From the NCBI GenBank assembly GCA_000727475.1, contig KL647322.1, forward strand, positions 232,581-296,580: a stretch of 64,000 nt of DNA, read 5' to 3'. The DNA comes from Sarcocystis neurona (lineage: Eukaryota > Apicomplexa > Conoidasida > Eucoccidiorida > Sarcocystidae). Positions within the stretch are counted from its first letter, which is position 1, and the number at the start of each line of letters is the position of its first letter. A model generated the notes under the pieces. It saw only the letters and a list, made by a program, of their open reading frames with translations. It was not told the DNA's origin and did not search any database. Below are positions 10,718 through 25,073 of this stretch, in pieces. A program made the position numbers and the translations under genes.

Positions 10718-11614
10718 GTAAGCGCGCCTCTAGTAGTTTAACACGACTGCTCGCATGCCTGCGTGCTGATTTTTATCTGGAAATGTACAACCACCTTCAA
10801 AGCGGCACGTTTATGGAAGGTATACAGCAGGCACGATTGACTGTCGCATCCATTTTTTTTTAGTCAGCACACAAATATACATATATATATCTGCGAAAAG
10901 AGTCGCCCCAGAAAACCACCCTGTCAAAGAGTCACCACTGCAAATTGTAACAGTGCTACCAGCACTCGTGTCTTTCCAGAGACGACGACACTCTGATGGA
11001 AGTGTCGTATGCCGCCCCTCTCTGTCTCTGTCTCTTTTTTCTCTCTCTCTCTCTATATATGGTTGTGCACGACAGGTGAGGCATATCATGTGCGTATTCG
11101 GTTGTACGCGCAGTCGCGTTCACCTCGTGAACAAAAAGGTGCCGGGCTACATGGGCGAGAGAGAGCAGAGAGCCGCGCACACGTATGTATTGTATCACGA
11201 GCCCTGCAGTATGATAGAACTATTCCCCGCAGGCACCTCCATACGTAAATATGCGTAGTGCAAAACATACACACACAACGCATATACGGACGTAAAAAAG
11301 AATAACACTTGTATGCATAACATATCGCTTCAGTGCGTCATCGAGATAGACTTTGAATAATATGTGCGTCTACAACTTGATCACCTCTACCCAGAGAAAA
11401 CACGTGCACACAAGCACAGTCGGTGGCAACGCGTAGCGCATGCACCGACGCGTCAAAAGAGCAAGTGCGTGGAAAAGAGTAGGCTCACAAGGCAGAATTC
11501 CACACGCGTTGCATCTAAAGTAGGACCGATGCCGGTACGCGAAGAACCGTACGCACTACACCACTACGCATAGTGAAGACAAACCCGTGGACCTGAGGTT
11601 GGTCGGTCTGTGCG

Positions 11615-11741
11615 ATGTCGGAAAGTCTGGTCGAAAGCGTCAGAATGAAGTGTACTGACTGCTTGAACAACAGCGAAAATCGGCAGTGGAAGTTCAAATC
11701 AACGGGGTTGTCTGTTCGGGTGCCATTGGCTCCCGCCCCAG
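11615..11741 (+). CDS. candidate exon (weak)
   Basis: ATG at 11615: MSESLVESVRMKCTDCLNNS, then ENRQWKFKSTGLSVRVPLAP, with possible donor CCCCAG|GTCAAC at 11742. It may belong to the same plus-strand gene as 10611-10717. It lies just beyond the 3' end of the convergent TMEM144-like gene. Confidence 0.28.
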
Positions 11742-11928
11742 GTCAACACAAAGACACACATGCGTATAAAAATGAACAGTTGTCGGTACGGAGGCCGTGT
11801 GCATGCGCTTGTAGGTGTGTGTCTTCCTTTCGGGTGTCACTCCGGTGCTTTCCTGTCTGCTCTACCGCGTCACTTGATACGGCTTCTGCTGCACTTGCCT
11901 GGCAACATTTCAGCCGCTGCTGGTGCAG

Positions 11929-12123
11929 CTAGAAGGGGTGATGGACTTCTGGCAGTCCTGGCTTCGTTGGGTAGGTGAAATTGGAGAGCAGCACAGCTCC
12001 CACAAGCAACATGGCACCACCAGCCCAGAATGCAGCAGCGGACGCCCCTCTCATCTCCTTAAAAAATGCTATTCCCCATAGACCGCTAACCACCACTGCA
12101 GACTGCTTGCACGGGTAGGCTAC
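11929..12123 (-). CDS. TMEM144-like gene, last exon (TM9-10)
   Basis: After CCGCTGCAG the exon reads VAYPCKQSAVVVSGLWGIAF, FKEMRGASAAAFWAG, then GAMLLVGAVLLSNFTYPTKP and a short tail ending in PF-stop (TAG). SGLWGIxxFKEMRG is the hallmark end of TMEM144-like proteins. The stop lies 188 nt from the candidate plus-strand exon at 11615-11741, so the two genes would converge. Confidence 0.78.
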   Translation of the reverse strand, partial: VAYPCKQSAVVVSGLWGIAFFKEMRGASAAAFWAGGAMLLVGAVLLSNFTYPTKPGLPEVHHPF

Positions 12124-15100
12124 CTGCAGCGGCAGCAACAGCAGCAGTTGCAGACGCAGATGGAGATCCAGCAGCAGGTCGCCTACATAGAGATCATCCA
12201 CGCCTGTTTGAGACGCCAGCAGCACGCGAGTCAAAACTACATTAGCCGCGTCGTTAGCGGCCCTCGCAGCAGAGGCGGTGACACAGCAGTGAAGACACAA
12301 AAAGAGGAGGCGCAGAAAGCAGATCGTGCGAGTGCAGCGGCAGAAGCAGCCCCAGTGGCAGCATCCGCAGCAGGACCGCGGTAAGAAGAGAAAAAGTGTT
12401 GAGACTTTGTGGAAGCAGCAGCGACAGAGAGCAGGCGGCTGGCACAGTAGCAGCCGCCGCAGAACCAGAAGGGGAAGCAGCAGCAACCGCAGCGATAGTT
12501 CCCTCATTGAGAGGCTGCATCAGGGAAGAGAGCGCGTTGTCAGAGAGACGGCAGCAGCCTTCTGTTGAGGCAGGCACAACCGGAAGACAGCAGCAGGCGA
12601 CAGGACCACAGCAGCGGTGAGGACAGGGCGTAGCACCAGGATGGACCAGTAAGGCAGCATGCGCAGCAGCACAAGCGGCAACGGCAACGACACAACACGA
12701 AGAGAGCAGAAGTCGCTCAGCAGCACGGCGTATCCTGTTGTAGAGCCGGCAGATTTCTCCTGGTTGACTATGTTTCGAAGATGACGTTTTGTAGGGGCAG
12801 CAGGACGTCAATGTTACGCGACGCAGATGCTAAGACTTGGACAGGAGACGCAGGCGCAGAATCCACCAGAGTGAAGTGTTCTGTGACCGCCAGCAAACGC
12901 GTGCGTCCCCCTCCTGTTCGGCGGCAATTCTACAGCTTGGGAAGGAAAGTATCTGCTACAGCGTGCGTAACGATGCAATAAATTCCTCGTGTACAGCAAC
13001 ACAGGGCACGCTGGGGCCAGTTATTGCTGCTGTGTAATAAGCGAGATTCCCTTCGAGCAGTGTACGCAGAAAGAGGTGCCCCTGCGGCTGTAAGGCCTGC
13101 CGTGGAATCGCCTGCAGGCGTTTAGCAAGTCGCAGACTCAAACAAACGAGAGAGAGCAGGCGGCTGGCACAGTAGCAGTCGCAGCAGAACGGGAAGGAGA
13201 AGCAGCAGCAACCGCAGCCTCCTCTCCCCCACGAGGTTGATTGAAAGGAATGAGAGGTATGCGTGTCTATATAAATGTGTAAATAAAAACACGCCCCTAT
13301 GTGGCAGAATTGTTCCTCGTCGTGTGGCAGTACTCTCTGATGCCTGCGGCCACATTATTTTAACGCAGCCGCCACACGCAGAAGCTTCGCCTCTTGCAGG
13401 CGGTCCACAGGACACCTCGTCCCCGTTAGAACATTTTGTATAATTCGAGTCCCGCAGAGCGAGGGGGGTGCCAACGAAAGAAAGCGACTTGGAGTATCGT
13501 CTCAAGCAAGTGTGAGCCCTTACAACAGGTCTCTGTCTCTCGGATTTCCGTGAGAGGCTGTCGGTGCGGCTGCTGCTGTTTCAGTCTACGTGAAGCAGGT
13601 GTTCCACACGCACGTGTAAGGTAGGACATTTTGCCGACCCAGTACTCTCTCTCTTTTCCTGAATTTCTTCTGCTCGCTTGCTCCCCTGTACATGCGTTAG
13701 GTGTGTATACACATTTATGTTATCTGCGACAATGCAGCAGCCGTCGCAGCAGGGAGAGACTTTCAACTCTCCAAGGGTTCTCCATCGCATCCGCAGGTGC
13801 AGGGGCGGCGTCTACGAATGACGTGAGCGCTGCAGCAGGTGCACGTATGTCTACCCAATTCACGTCCGCTTGTAAAGGCGCGTGACCGCCAAAAATCTTT
13901 CTACAAGTGGTAAAACGACAATAGGTACACAATACTTCTTCAGCAGCCAGTCTTCCTGCAGGCGCTTGCTTCCTTGACGGTTCTGTGAAGTATGCGCAAC
14001 ACTGATGTATGTATGTGTGGGTTTACGTGCGTCACAGTACACGAGTGGTGCGGGGCAAAGACTTTCTTCCTCTACGTGTATACACATATCTACATGGGAG
14101 CGATTATATGTGTCTACACATACATCTATATAATACGGAAGATACACACGCGTGCCTTACGCGGTGAAGAGTGTGAGCAGACACTCAAACTACTGAAGCA
14201 GAGACTTTCAATCAATCTATATACCAGCACTCCTAGAAGGCAATGTGCGGCATACATGCATATGTGTGTGTCGGATATACGAATAGATATAATATATATA
14301 TATATATATAGGTGCCCATGCCCCTTTGCCGGGCTGTTTTGCTGTTGCCGTTGCTGTGTCTTCTCAGATGCTTTTATTTTTATGTAGACATGGACGTGTA
14401 GAGTTGTGTAGAATCATTTGCGACGCATGCGGCTCCATTATCAAAGACAGCGACTACGTCAGGCAGCTAGCACCCCAAGTCAGGCGGTATGGCAGCAGGA
14501 GAGACGACAACGGGAGACCGGCGTCCACCCTACATTTTTGGAGAGAAGAAGAGTGGAAAGAAGAGGCGCAGACAGACTGGGACGCGAGCAACAGGGGCAG
14601 CAGAAGAAGAAGCCGCAGCAGTATCCGTAGGGGTGGCAGCGGCAACGACGGCAGCAGCAGCGGCAACAGCAGCAGGAGCAACAGCAGCAACAAGAGCAGC
14701 CGTTGTAGCCGCAGGGAATGGAGGAAGAGGAAAAGGTGAAACAGCAGCAGCAGCAGTAGGCCATGTAGAAATTCCCGACATCTGTTCAAGGCCGCGGCAC
14801 AGAAAAAACCTGCTGCTGCTGCTCGGTGTACTTGCTTCTACTTCTGTTGGTGGGCGCATCTCAGTAACGTCTGCGGCCGTCACTTTTTCCTGCAGCATGC
14901 TCTGTTGCTGCTTTCTCTAGGGATGAGTCATATATGCGTTCTTCCCCAACAGCAGTGTGAAGGAATAAAGATGCACCAAGATAGAGACTGCGGCGCTTGC
15001 TGCCCTGTGGCCGCTACTACATGCTTCTGTCTGATTTTCACCGCTCCTGCTCGGCAAGAGGAAAAACGTGAAGCTCGCCTCATCCACATCTGGTTGAAAG

Positions 15101-15602
15101 AGATTCGAATAACTTGCTTTGTTCCCTTAAGCAGCAGCACCCGGTGACAAGGAGAAGACCTACTGCGAAGGACACACCTGCAGCACATAGCGTCGACAGC
15201 AGCAGATCAGCAGGAACCGCAGCAGCAAGGCAGCACCAGCAGCAGGGCAGCGCCATTAGCAGCGTCGCAGCGGAAACAGCAGCAGCAGCATCAGCAGGAC
15301 AGAAGCAGATGAGCAGCAGGTGATGACGTGTAAATGATGTCGGACAGCAGCTGGACCTTCTCCCTTCCTGAGCAGCAGGCTGATGGAACCGTCTCCTCTT
15401 GAAAAAGAGTTACGGGTGAAGAAACACAAGGAGACAGGTACAGGTGACCCATGCTATCCTCGCGATATATACGTACACGTATAGATGTATGTCGAACATT
15501 TGCTGAAAAGCACAATGCTTATGCATGTTTATTCATAATTACATCCATATCCGTATATGCATGTATATCCGTCTGTGAGTATACATATATACGTAAACGT
15601 AC

Positions 15603-15643
<41 letters not shown>

Positions 15644-15668
15644 CACACACACACACACACACTATATA

Positions 15669-15703
<35 letters not shown>

Positions 15704-15979
15704 NNNNNNNNNNNNNNNNNNNNNNNNNNNNNNNNNNNNNNNNNNNNNNNNNNNNNNNNNNNNNNNNNNNNNNNNNNNNNNNNNNNNNNNNNNNNNNNNN
15801 NNNNNNNNNNNNNNNNNNNNNNNNNNNNNNNNNNNNNNNNNNNNNNNNNNNNNNNNNNNNNNNNNNNNNNNNNNNNNNNNNNNNNNNNNNNNNNNNNNNN
15901 NNNNNNNNNNNNNNNNNNNNNNNNNNNNNNNNNNNNNNNNNNNNNNNNNNNNNNNNNNNNNNNNNNNNNNNNNNNNNNN

Positions 15980-16020
<41 letters not shown>

Positions 16021-19000
16021 CACACACACACACACACACCTATATGTACATATATGCATATATATATATATATATATACATATGTATGTATCCAAGGGAG
16101 AGAGAGAGACACACACACACCCACAAGTGTATACATATATGCATATATGTAGAGAGGGAGACATATATATGCATATATATATAAATATATATGTTGATAT
16201 ATGTACATATAAAGAGACGTGGACACATATATGTGTGTAGACGCGCATATGCTGTGTCCTGCCATATATTTCTGCCACACAATACGAGAGAGGCGCAGAA
16301 AACAAGCACTTCTCTTCTCTCAACGAAGTCAGCTACACATTGGAACAGATGGAGAATAGCGAGTTCTTCCTAATTTTCCTCGAAAGGAGTCTGTTCCCCG
16401 GATCTGGTCCTATCCTATTTATGTCTACCTATCTCTATATACAGATATGTCTACCTTTTCCTACGTATATGCCTATACATGTATATCCGTCTCTGCCTCT
16501 TTTCTTCTCTCTTGATATACATTACTACGCATACATATGGATAGGTGGATCTACGTGTGCCTCCGTGTGATTGTAAAAAACCGACGCTGTTCCGTCGCTT
16601 CCCTTCTGTCGCTTTGTGTATGACAGATCTCTATGTATACGTACACAGACCTCCATAAGTGTACACATATATATGTTTATGCATCTGCATACATACACAT
16701 ACACCTATATATACATACATGCAGATGGGTAGAGACGTGTTCGCGGAAAATATTGTTGCACGCCGATTGTCACAGAAGGAGAATCTGCGGAGCCTTGTAT
16801 CTGTCGGATTCTGCATAAATATATATGTATGTGTGGACACGGATGTACACCTCCCTCCTTTCTTACACACACACGTATATATAAAGGAAGAGAGAGATCC
16901 ACATGCACAGATATATCCGTGAACAGAGGAGTTATCAGCTTCCTGTCTATTCTTTCATTTCTCCACAACTCCACGAGCAACTAGCGCAGCCCACACCCAC
17001 ACATATCCCCTACACATGCATACATTAATATCCACGCAAGGACAGAGGTGTCCACCTTGTGTGTAGACTTGCTGTTTTGTATGTGGGTGTGTTCTAGATG
17101 TATACAGACCAGTAGCTACTTTGTTTGTGTGTGTATATATATATGTGTGAAGGAACGCATGCAGATGTAGGTGGTATCTGCAATGACGAGTATATTCTTG
17201 TCTTGCTGTAGCCTCTCCATCTTTTCTCCGTACCCGCGAAACTGCAGAAAAGACACACAGATTCCCCTCCCGTGGCTGCGGTCAATATCTTTACACCTGT
17301 ACGAGTCCATATATGCAAGGACGTGTGGCGATCTGCGTGTGTGACACTACAGTCCTATAAACGTGCATGAATAGCTGCGCGTCATACATACATACGTATG
17401 TGTGCGTGGTATACGCAGGCGCGGCAGTGAGGAGCTTCTCTCTGCATGCGGGTCGGCTCACGAGGTATCGCAGTGATGATAGCCAGAGTGGCGATGCAGT
17501 AAAGAGCTCCTGAGAGAATTCCGCAAGGAAAGGCTTGACGAAAGTGCCACGTGAGCTGCTTCGCTCCTGCTGCTGCGCGGACGAGGGTGACGGCCAGAGC
17601 CGTCGACGCAATGCCTGCAAGAGCGTCACCAGGGTGCTCGCGCAGCGCAGCAAGCAGCCGTGGGTCTCGTCCACGAGGTGTCTCGGCACCTTCTACGATT
17701 CTCGCTTCTGCACTACTCGAAAGATATATCTGCTGTCCTCGTAACACATGTACGTGTATAAGGGACAAAGTGGAGAGAAAGGAATATTGCAGTCCGGGTA
17801 GCGCGCGCGAGGGCGCGGCCGTCATCAGAGAAAGAGAAGCTGCAAGCCTGTAGTCGCCTTCGTGTACGCACATTTGGGGTGTACGTACGCCAGACGAGCG
17901 TCGCCCAGAAGGCTGGTGTACGCTGGTTGCACCGATGTTTTTCTCATCTGCTGGCAGCCAGTCAGACACAGGCAACTGCGTAAAGAAGAAAAGAGGGCGA
18001 CAGAGTCGTGCGCCAGTGAACAAGCTTTCCTTCTCTACACTTGGTACATAAATAGGTAGAATATATCCGACACACATACCTCCTCTGCGTAGGGTGTGTG
18101 TGCACGTATATAGAGAGATTAATGACAACCTATATATATATATAAGGAAGCAAGCATAGCTATGCGTTATACACAGGTAGTAAAAGAGCAAGTTAGGTGC
18201 TTTGATCGCGTGCCGGCAAGCAGGTAACAGCAGGAGCACTGGTTGTTGCATGCGGCGATAGCTGTGTAAACATAAGAATTTCTGGGGTACCGGAAGTCGC
18301 CAGATCTCTGCAATATATATATATATATATATATATTTAGAGAGACAGACGTGTCTATATGACCGGGGGAGAGAGCTGAAGTGCCAGCTGCTGCAGGCTT
18401 GTGTCAACTAGCTGCGTCTACATAAACGCTTGGATACGGTTGTCTACGAGAGTCTACGGTTACTGCGGTTGCTGTGTGCGCAGGAGTTTTCCACACCTGC
18501 GCGGCTGCTCCTCGGTGGTGAAGCTGGCAGCTACACCCGCAGGGGGTAGAAGCGGCGGCAGCAGCAAGCGCAGTCGTCCTGGAGTTCTTGCAACTGGAGT
18601 GGAGCAACTGCGACGGCGCGTCTGCAGCAGGCGCCGTCGCCGCAGCAACAGCAGCAGCGTTTCCCCAGCAAGCGTCGTCACAGCAGCGGCAGCGATTCCC
18701 CACCAACCCCGTTGTGCGTGTGCTGCAGCAGCGGGTGCTGCTGCTGCATCTTACCAGATGCAAAGCTCGGCAGGAAAGCAACGCCTTTGTGCTCGGGAGA
18801 GACGAAGGACGTAGGGCCCAGGGATAGGCCGCCACAAGCGCCGCTGGCGATGCATGCAAGCAGACCAAGGAATCGCCTTTGTTGCTGCGACTGCTGCCCG
18901 GAGGCGTCTGCTGCGTGCATCAGCGGCTTCGCTTCGGCCGCTGTCTCCTGCGTTCCCGGCAGCCGCAGCGGAGCGACGTGTCCGAAGCTGCTGCGAGGCC

Positions 19001-19353
19001 CTGCGGCAGCAGGGAAAACCAGCAGCAGCAACCGCACATGAATGCAACATACGGAGCAGCGAGCCCTCGGGGACATCTCATCTGTGGAACCTGTGGCTCT
19101 TCGCCGACCTGGTCAACCACGCGAAGAAACAGTGAGAAATATTTGAATAGACTTCTCTGTATACGCTTCTGTATGAAAACCGTGTATGCACGCGTATCTG
19201 AGCGGTGTTCACACGTCGGAAGGCCTTGTCGACTAATCAGCATTTTGCCTGAAGCTGGGTGTGACTTCTCGGCGTCTACTAACGTAGACACATGTAAGTG
19301 TCCACTGTACAAATGTAGGTATCTCTTCCATGTAAGCGGGCATATTTGTATGT

Positions 19354-19387
<34 letters not shown>

Positions 19388-22300
19388 GCACGTGGACATA
19401 AGCGTTCTACGAACGACCGTATATCTTTGATATACATATATGTATATATACGTTGCATATAAATATATCAATGTATCCGTATTTGAGCACGTGCGCGTAA
19501 GCAAGTATACCTTTGCGTTAGTGTTGCAGATGTGTGAGTAAACTGCAATACGAGATGTAGAAGATACTGCGTTGTCTTGAGAGAATGAGGCCAGACGCAG
19601 CAGAAGAAGCAGCGGAGTAGGGGGGGGGCAAGCAATTGTCTGAAGTGCTGCTGCAGGCATGTGTTTGACGGAGAACAAGTAGGAGAATAAAAGCCTGCCA
19701 GGGCAGGACTCTAGAAGATGCAGGAGCAGCACGTGACCGAAGATGGTGGCAGCAGGTGTGAGCAGCTGCCAAGACACGTGCAGCTACAGGGAGAAAGGAG
19801 AGTCGACATTAGCAAGGCATTTGGTAGTGTGTGTGGACGAAACCTTGGAAGAAAAGGAGGACGCAACACAAGCAGTGAAACGCAGAGGGAAAGCGAAGGA
19901 TTCACGAGTCTCCCGCGGTAACGTTCGCGACGAAGTTCTTGCAGAAATGAGAAAGTAGATCGGTGCCCGCATTGCGGTAAAAAAGTATCACCACTGCCCC
20001 ACGCAAAGGGAGAGATGAATACATGTAGAGCCCTCTTTACAGAAAGATACACAGAGAGATGTGGGGAGCCAGACAGAGAGCGGAACACAGAGAGAAAGTA
20101 GTCTGCAAAGGCTTAGACACTCTCCATATGTATATCGGCGCCTACACACTTGTGTGTCTGTCTTTGTCTCTACATCCCTGGGTCTCTTTTTCTCTCCCTA
20201 TATATATACATATATATGTTGCTAGACATATAGTTGTGTAACTACGGGTGGAGGAGATGCGTCACTGAGAAGACTGCCAGCAGCGACGACTAGAAAAATA
20301 GGTTCCCCCGAAGAAGCGACTGCGTTGCCCCATGTCTATCTTCTCTTTCTTCACAGACACAGCTACATACACTGTGCCTGCGCGTGGAGACTCCAGATAC
20401 GTGTCTATACAGATTTATATATATATATATAGGTAGATAGATAGATAGACAGGTACAGCTACTTTTGTGGTGGACACATGTATCCATGTGGAGGCGCGTG
20501 TGGGTACATTTACATAGAGGTGTGTGTGTGTGTGTGTGTGTGTTCATATGCATGCACACGCAGGTGTATCTACACAGACAGACAGACGCAGAGTTCTACC
20601 GTGCTGTATGTCATATTTACTCTTTCTCTTGACAGCGATATCTAGGAGAGTGTGAGATGAGGCGGGGCTGCAGTCCGCGCTCAGCGCCGCGGCAAAGGAT
20701 AAATAACTTACAACTTTAGGGCGTAGTATTTACTCTGTCTGCGTACACACATAAATATATACTTGTACCTGTAGAGGTGTTTAATCTGTGCGTTTAGACA
20801 TACAGACACACATATGTATCTGTAGACGTGATTCGTAGTTTCCAGAGTGTTTACTCTTGGTGCGTACATATGTAGATGTATACATGTATTTTTATAGGTG
20901 ATTTAATCTCCCCACATAAAATTGGCTGTAAGCCTCCCCTGGCTACGTGTGTGTGCGTGGATACACATCGATGTGTAGATGATTGGCAGTACACAAACTA
21001 TCAATACTGCAGTATTTCCTCTGTGTGTGTACACGTGTGTCGCTATACAGATGTATAGATTGCTTCTTCCCCTTGGATAGGTGACACACATGCAGGAAGG
21101 GAACGGAGGAGAAAAAGGATTCTTGATCCCGTCTACGAGTGTGTATGCCTACGAGTGCTCACATGCATTTGTGAACGTACAAGCACGCATGCATCTATAA
21201 ATATATGTGCACGTGTACACGCATGCATATACATGCACGTGTAACTCTCTACACGCAGTAGCACCTTCTTGTTGTGCCACCTGGGAGAGCAGCTGCTTTT
21301 CCCAAGAAGAGAAAGCGAATCGTACTCAGGAGCTGTAGAATCAGCCAAGGCTGTGTGCGGCCACAGACGCTTCTCATGGTGCTATAGATTGCCATGTAGA
21401 AAAAGGTGAACAACTCTGGGAAGCACTTGAAGGGCTCCTCGTGTCAGGCAGAATGCATTTACTTATCGAGGAGTCACACACACGTGCGTGGGTATTTGTA
21501 TATTTGTCGAGGACTCACCCCCATTGGCATATATTTTCATGTATGCAGCTGTACATGTGTGGATATGTAGCCGTGTGCTGGGAAGGACGGACCTATGTCA
21601 ACAGTGAAACCTAGAAGCTTCGCAACCTCTTCGTGAAAGGCGCAAACGCTGCTGCCGACGATAAGAAGAATCAAAGCAAGCGTGTTAATTCCTAGAGAAG
21701 CGAGCTGATCCCCGTTAACGAAAACGCCCCAAAGAAAGGAAGTGAGAATTGCTATCCCCATGGAAATTCCCGCATGTACCGCCAGCCCGAGGCGAGCGAT
21801 GGCGAAGAAACCGGCGTAGAACGCCAGAGTTATCAGCGCGCCTGCAGAAAGGGACACGGCAGCGAGCAGAAGCAGCAGCCGCAGCAGCAGCACGAGTGAG
21901 GCAGCCGGCCCCAAGCAGCAGAAAAAATATGTGCAGAAAGAGCTTCAAAGGCCCGGAGTACCAGCTACCACCGCAGCAAACACTAGAAGCCCAACAGGAG
22001 GAAACGGGGAAAAAGCCGGAGACAACTAAAACAGGGCAATGGTTGCTGAAGAGTTAAAACGGCGAGAAACAGAGACGTGCAGGTTTAGGGCTGCGATTTG
22101 TAGACATGTGTAGGTCTGTTGTGCGGAGGAAAGTGTACGTGCACAGACGCACACAAAGAGACAGAAATGACAAGCAGCTCTTATAAAACATGCCACCCTA
22201 CACATGCGTGTCTTGTCCGCAAAGACGCACGCGTACATATGGAACGACATATAAAAAATATAAGTAGACATGTATAGGCATGTGTGTGCAAGGAGATTAC

Positions 22301-25042
22301 TTCTTGTTCTCGTATGCCAAAAATGCTTTCATACCGAGAATTTGTGAGACACACTTCTACAAAAATTGGGTTACGATGTGTGTAGCCATGGCACAGGTGT
22401 GGGGTGTATGTACGTACAGCTGTACCAAGCGTCTTCCACTATTGTCTAGAACAGTAAAGAAAGTTGTCATAAACTACTTCTACGAATAGAAGAAAGCAAA
22501 AGAAGAAAAAAGTCGAACATTCACGGTAGAGGTGACGAGGAAGAAAGACGGCGAAGAAAATGCGGAGAAGAAAAGTCTTCACGGAAAAGAGGTACACAGC
22601 AGAATATGCGAAGCACTCCGGTCAAATGGAGAACAAGGAAAGTAAAAAGACAGAGAAGAAGACGAGGGAGACGAAGAAGAAGGACTACCGCGGAACGGAC
22701 TAGCAAGGAGGCAAAGGAAACAAGAGAGCGAAGAAAACGCGGGTGACGATGAGAAGACGACGAGGAATAATTTAGGACATACGAGGAGAAGAGGATGTAG
22801 AGGCAAACTACTGAAAAAGGAGGCTTAGGAATGTAGCTGAAGAAGAAAGACGAACGGGAGGTAGAAAAGGCATGACAGAGAGAGAAGAAGAAAGATAAAA
22901 GGGACGCTCGTGAAGTAGACGAAGACGAAAGCGAGCGTGGTGAACAAAAAAAGAAAAGGACGCAAATATGTGTCGAGAAAAGGAGGACGAAGGCGGGACA
23001 AGCGAAGATGACAGAGGGAGAAAAGAAGGTGGCGCGAAGTAATGTGAGAGAACGAAGAAGGTTGAAAGTTGAGAGAGAAGGCGACGAGGAAGAAACTGAA
23101 GACGGAGAGAAAAAGTTGATGCGCCTACCAGACAGTGCTCCCCACCAAGTGAAGGCTAGACGAGCGTGGACTAAAGGGTTGTTCATAATCTGCTGGTTGT
23201 AGGGAAGTAAACAGCAAGCGAGACAGCAGGACATTACAAAGCCGCAGCAGAGGTAGAAAACATAGACGGTATCTTCTAATGGAGGATGCAGCTTCCGTAT
23301 TCTGTCAAGCTGGCGAGGAACCTGGTAAGTGCCTGAGAGCAAGAAACGGACGACGGAACCGCAAACAGGAAAATCAGGGAGACGGAAGACACCAGTGAAA
23401 AAGACGTCCACGCGCTCATTATTCGTTTGCGCGGAAAACATATAGTCGAATATATGTGTATATATATATATATATATATGTGCCCTGGTGCATGTACACC
23501 AGTAGATTGTGTGTATATATATGTACATCTACCAATGTAGACCAGTATATCGAATGATAGGGAAACACGAAGATACATTCATAGATACGTACAAGAATGG
23601 TTGTAACAGAAATGTGTTGATAATAGGTCGGCGCCAAGAGCTCGTCAAAAGAGGCCCACTTTGGGGCATTCGGGGAGAAGCTGGACGTCTATGTGATAAA
23701 CGAAGGCAAAAAAAAGTGCAAATAATGCACGTAGGCATACCCGGTGCGTATACACAGATATATATGTGCATATGGTTTATTGACGTGCCTACGTGTAAAA
23801 AAAATAAAACCATTAGCCTCAACAGTTTTGCATTTTCAGCACACACGGGAGAAGAGAGGAAAAACTTGACAGCGACGTACTGCGAGCTCGTATAAGAAAG
23901 ACAACTGCAAAGCGGCTCACAAAGCGGCTTTCTGCATACTGCGTGCTAATGTCAAAGCAGAGAGGAAGGGTTGCGAGAGGACGGTTTAAAAGTAGAAGGT
24001 GCCCACCACCAGATATTGTTTGTGTGCACGTGTCCACACGACAGATAGTTCCACTGTCTTCCAAATTACTTTGCTGCGTTCTTTCCCACCAAAGCGATGA
24101 ACAAAATCTGATGCACTTGGTAACCTTGACAGAGACAGGCACAGCGCTGTGATTCTACACCTGTGTATTTCCGTGCGAATACACACCTCTAGACGAAGAA
24201 CTTCACGTATATATATATATATATATAAGTACAGTCGAACATTCATAGAAGTGTAAAAAATAGAGAGGTACATAAATAAATATATGTCTACATATGATAC
24301 ATCGGTGTACACACTAGTGGTCTTGCAGACTGTCTACTTATGCTGCACGTTGTAAAGTTACATTCCCAACCGGGGCGTGCTTTCATCCAGTAGCATGGAC
24401 TATCATAGAGAGGCTACGCACAAGCAGGTGTGCGTATATCGAAAGCGAACGACACTGGAAGACAAGGATGAAATACGGACGTCTAATAAATATGCATACG
24501 CTGCAGTGGTGTACCGCAGAGGTTTCGCAGAGAGACAGGCACACTGGAGAATTGGCAGTCAGTTGGTTCTTTCCTACGTGACCTGTCATAATATGGTGGT
24601 GACGCTAAAGATGATGATCGAGTCGTGCGTCTCCATTTGGGAGGGAAGTAGGAAGACAATCGGACAGCATTGCACCGTAGACTATTTCTTACGAGCACGA
24701 TAAACGCGGAGCGGCCCCGCAACAAAGCGGCTCTTCTACATTGGAGATCTCTTTGCTGAGCTAGTGGCTGCATTAAATTGCCGCAACACCAGCGCCATTC
24801 TTGCAGAAACGGTAACCCATCAAAGCCCTAGAACTGCCGAACCGTACCTTATGTCGGTGACGACCCGTGACAATGCAAAGAAAAGCACACGTTTCCAGTG
24901 TTGTATCAAAGCATGGCAAACAGAGTTGAGAAGACACTGCACGGCAATGTAGGATTACCTGAAACCTCTTCAAAGCTCTCTTTGTGTTCTTCCTCTGTGT
25001 GCAGATGTGTACACATGTATACGTATATGTGTGTAGATAAAC

Positions 25043-25073
<31 letters not shown>

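Noticed and set aside
14326..14739. Plus-strand frame with CRIICDACGSIIKDSDY (zinc-ribbon-like CxxxCxxC)
   Set aside because: It has a fair acceptor, but the rest of the frame dissolves into CAG translation and it is antisense within an intron. Evidence too thin to call.
19743..19958. Plus-strand peptide ending DETLEEKEDATQAVKRRGK...EVLAEMRK
   Set aside because: Protein-like, but it lies in a purine-rich intron of the minus-strand TMEM144-like gene. Such strands give Lys/Glu/Arg-rich frames by composition, and no splice context was found.
22980..23202. Plus-strand Glu/Lys/Arg-rich frame
   Set aside because: Same purine-strand bias; it overlaps a TMEM144-like exon on the other strand.
23281..23330. 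Plus-strand exon ending AACCTG|GTAAGT
   Set aside because: A perfect donor by chance. The opposite strand codes the conserved TYQVPRQL segment of the TMEM144-like protein in correct phase.
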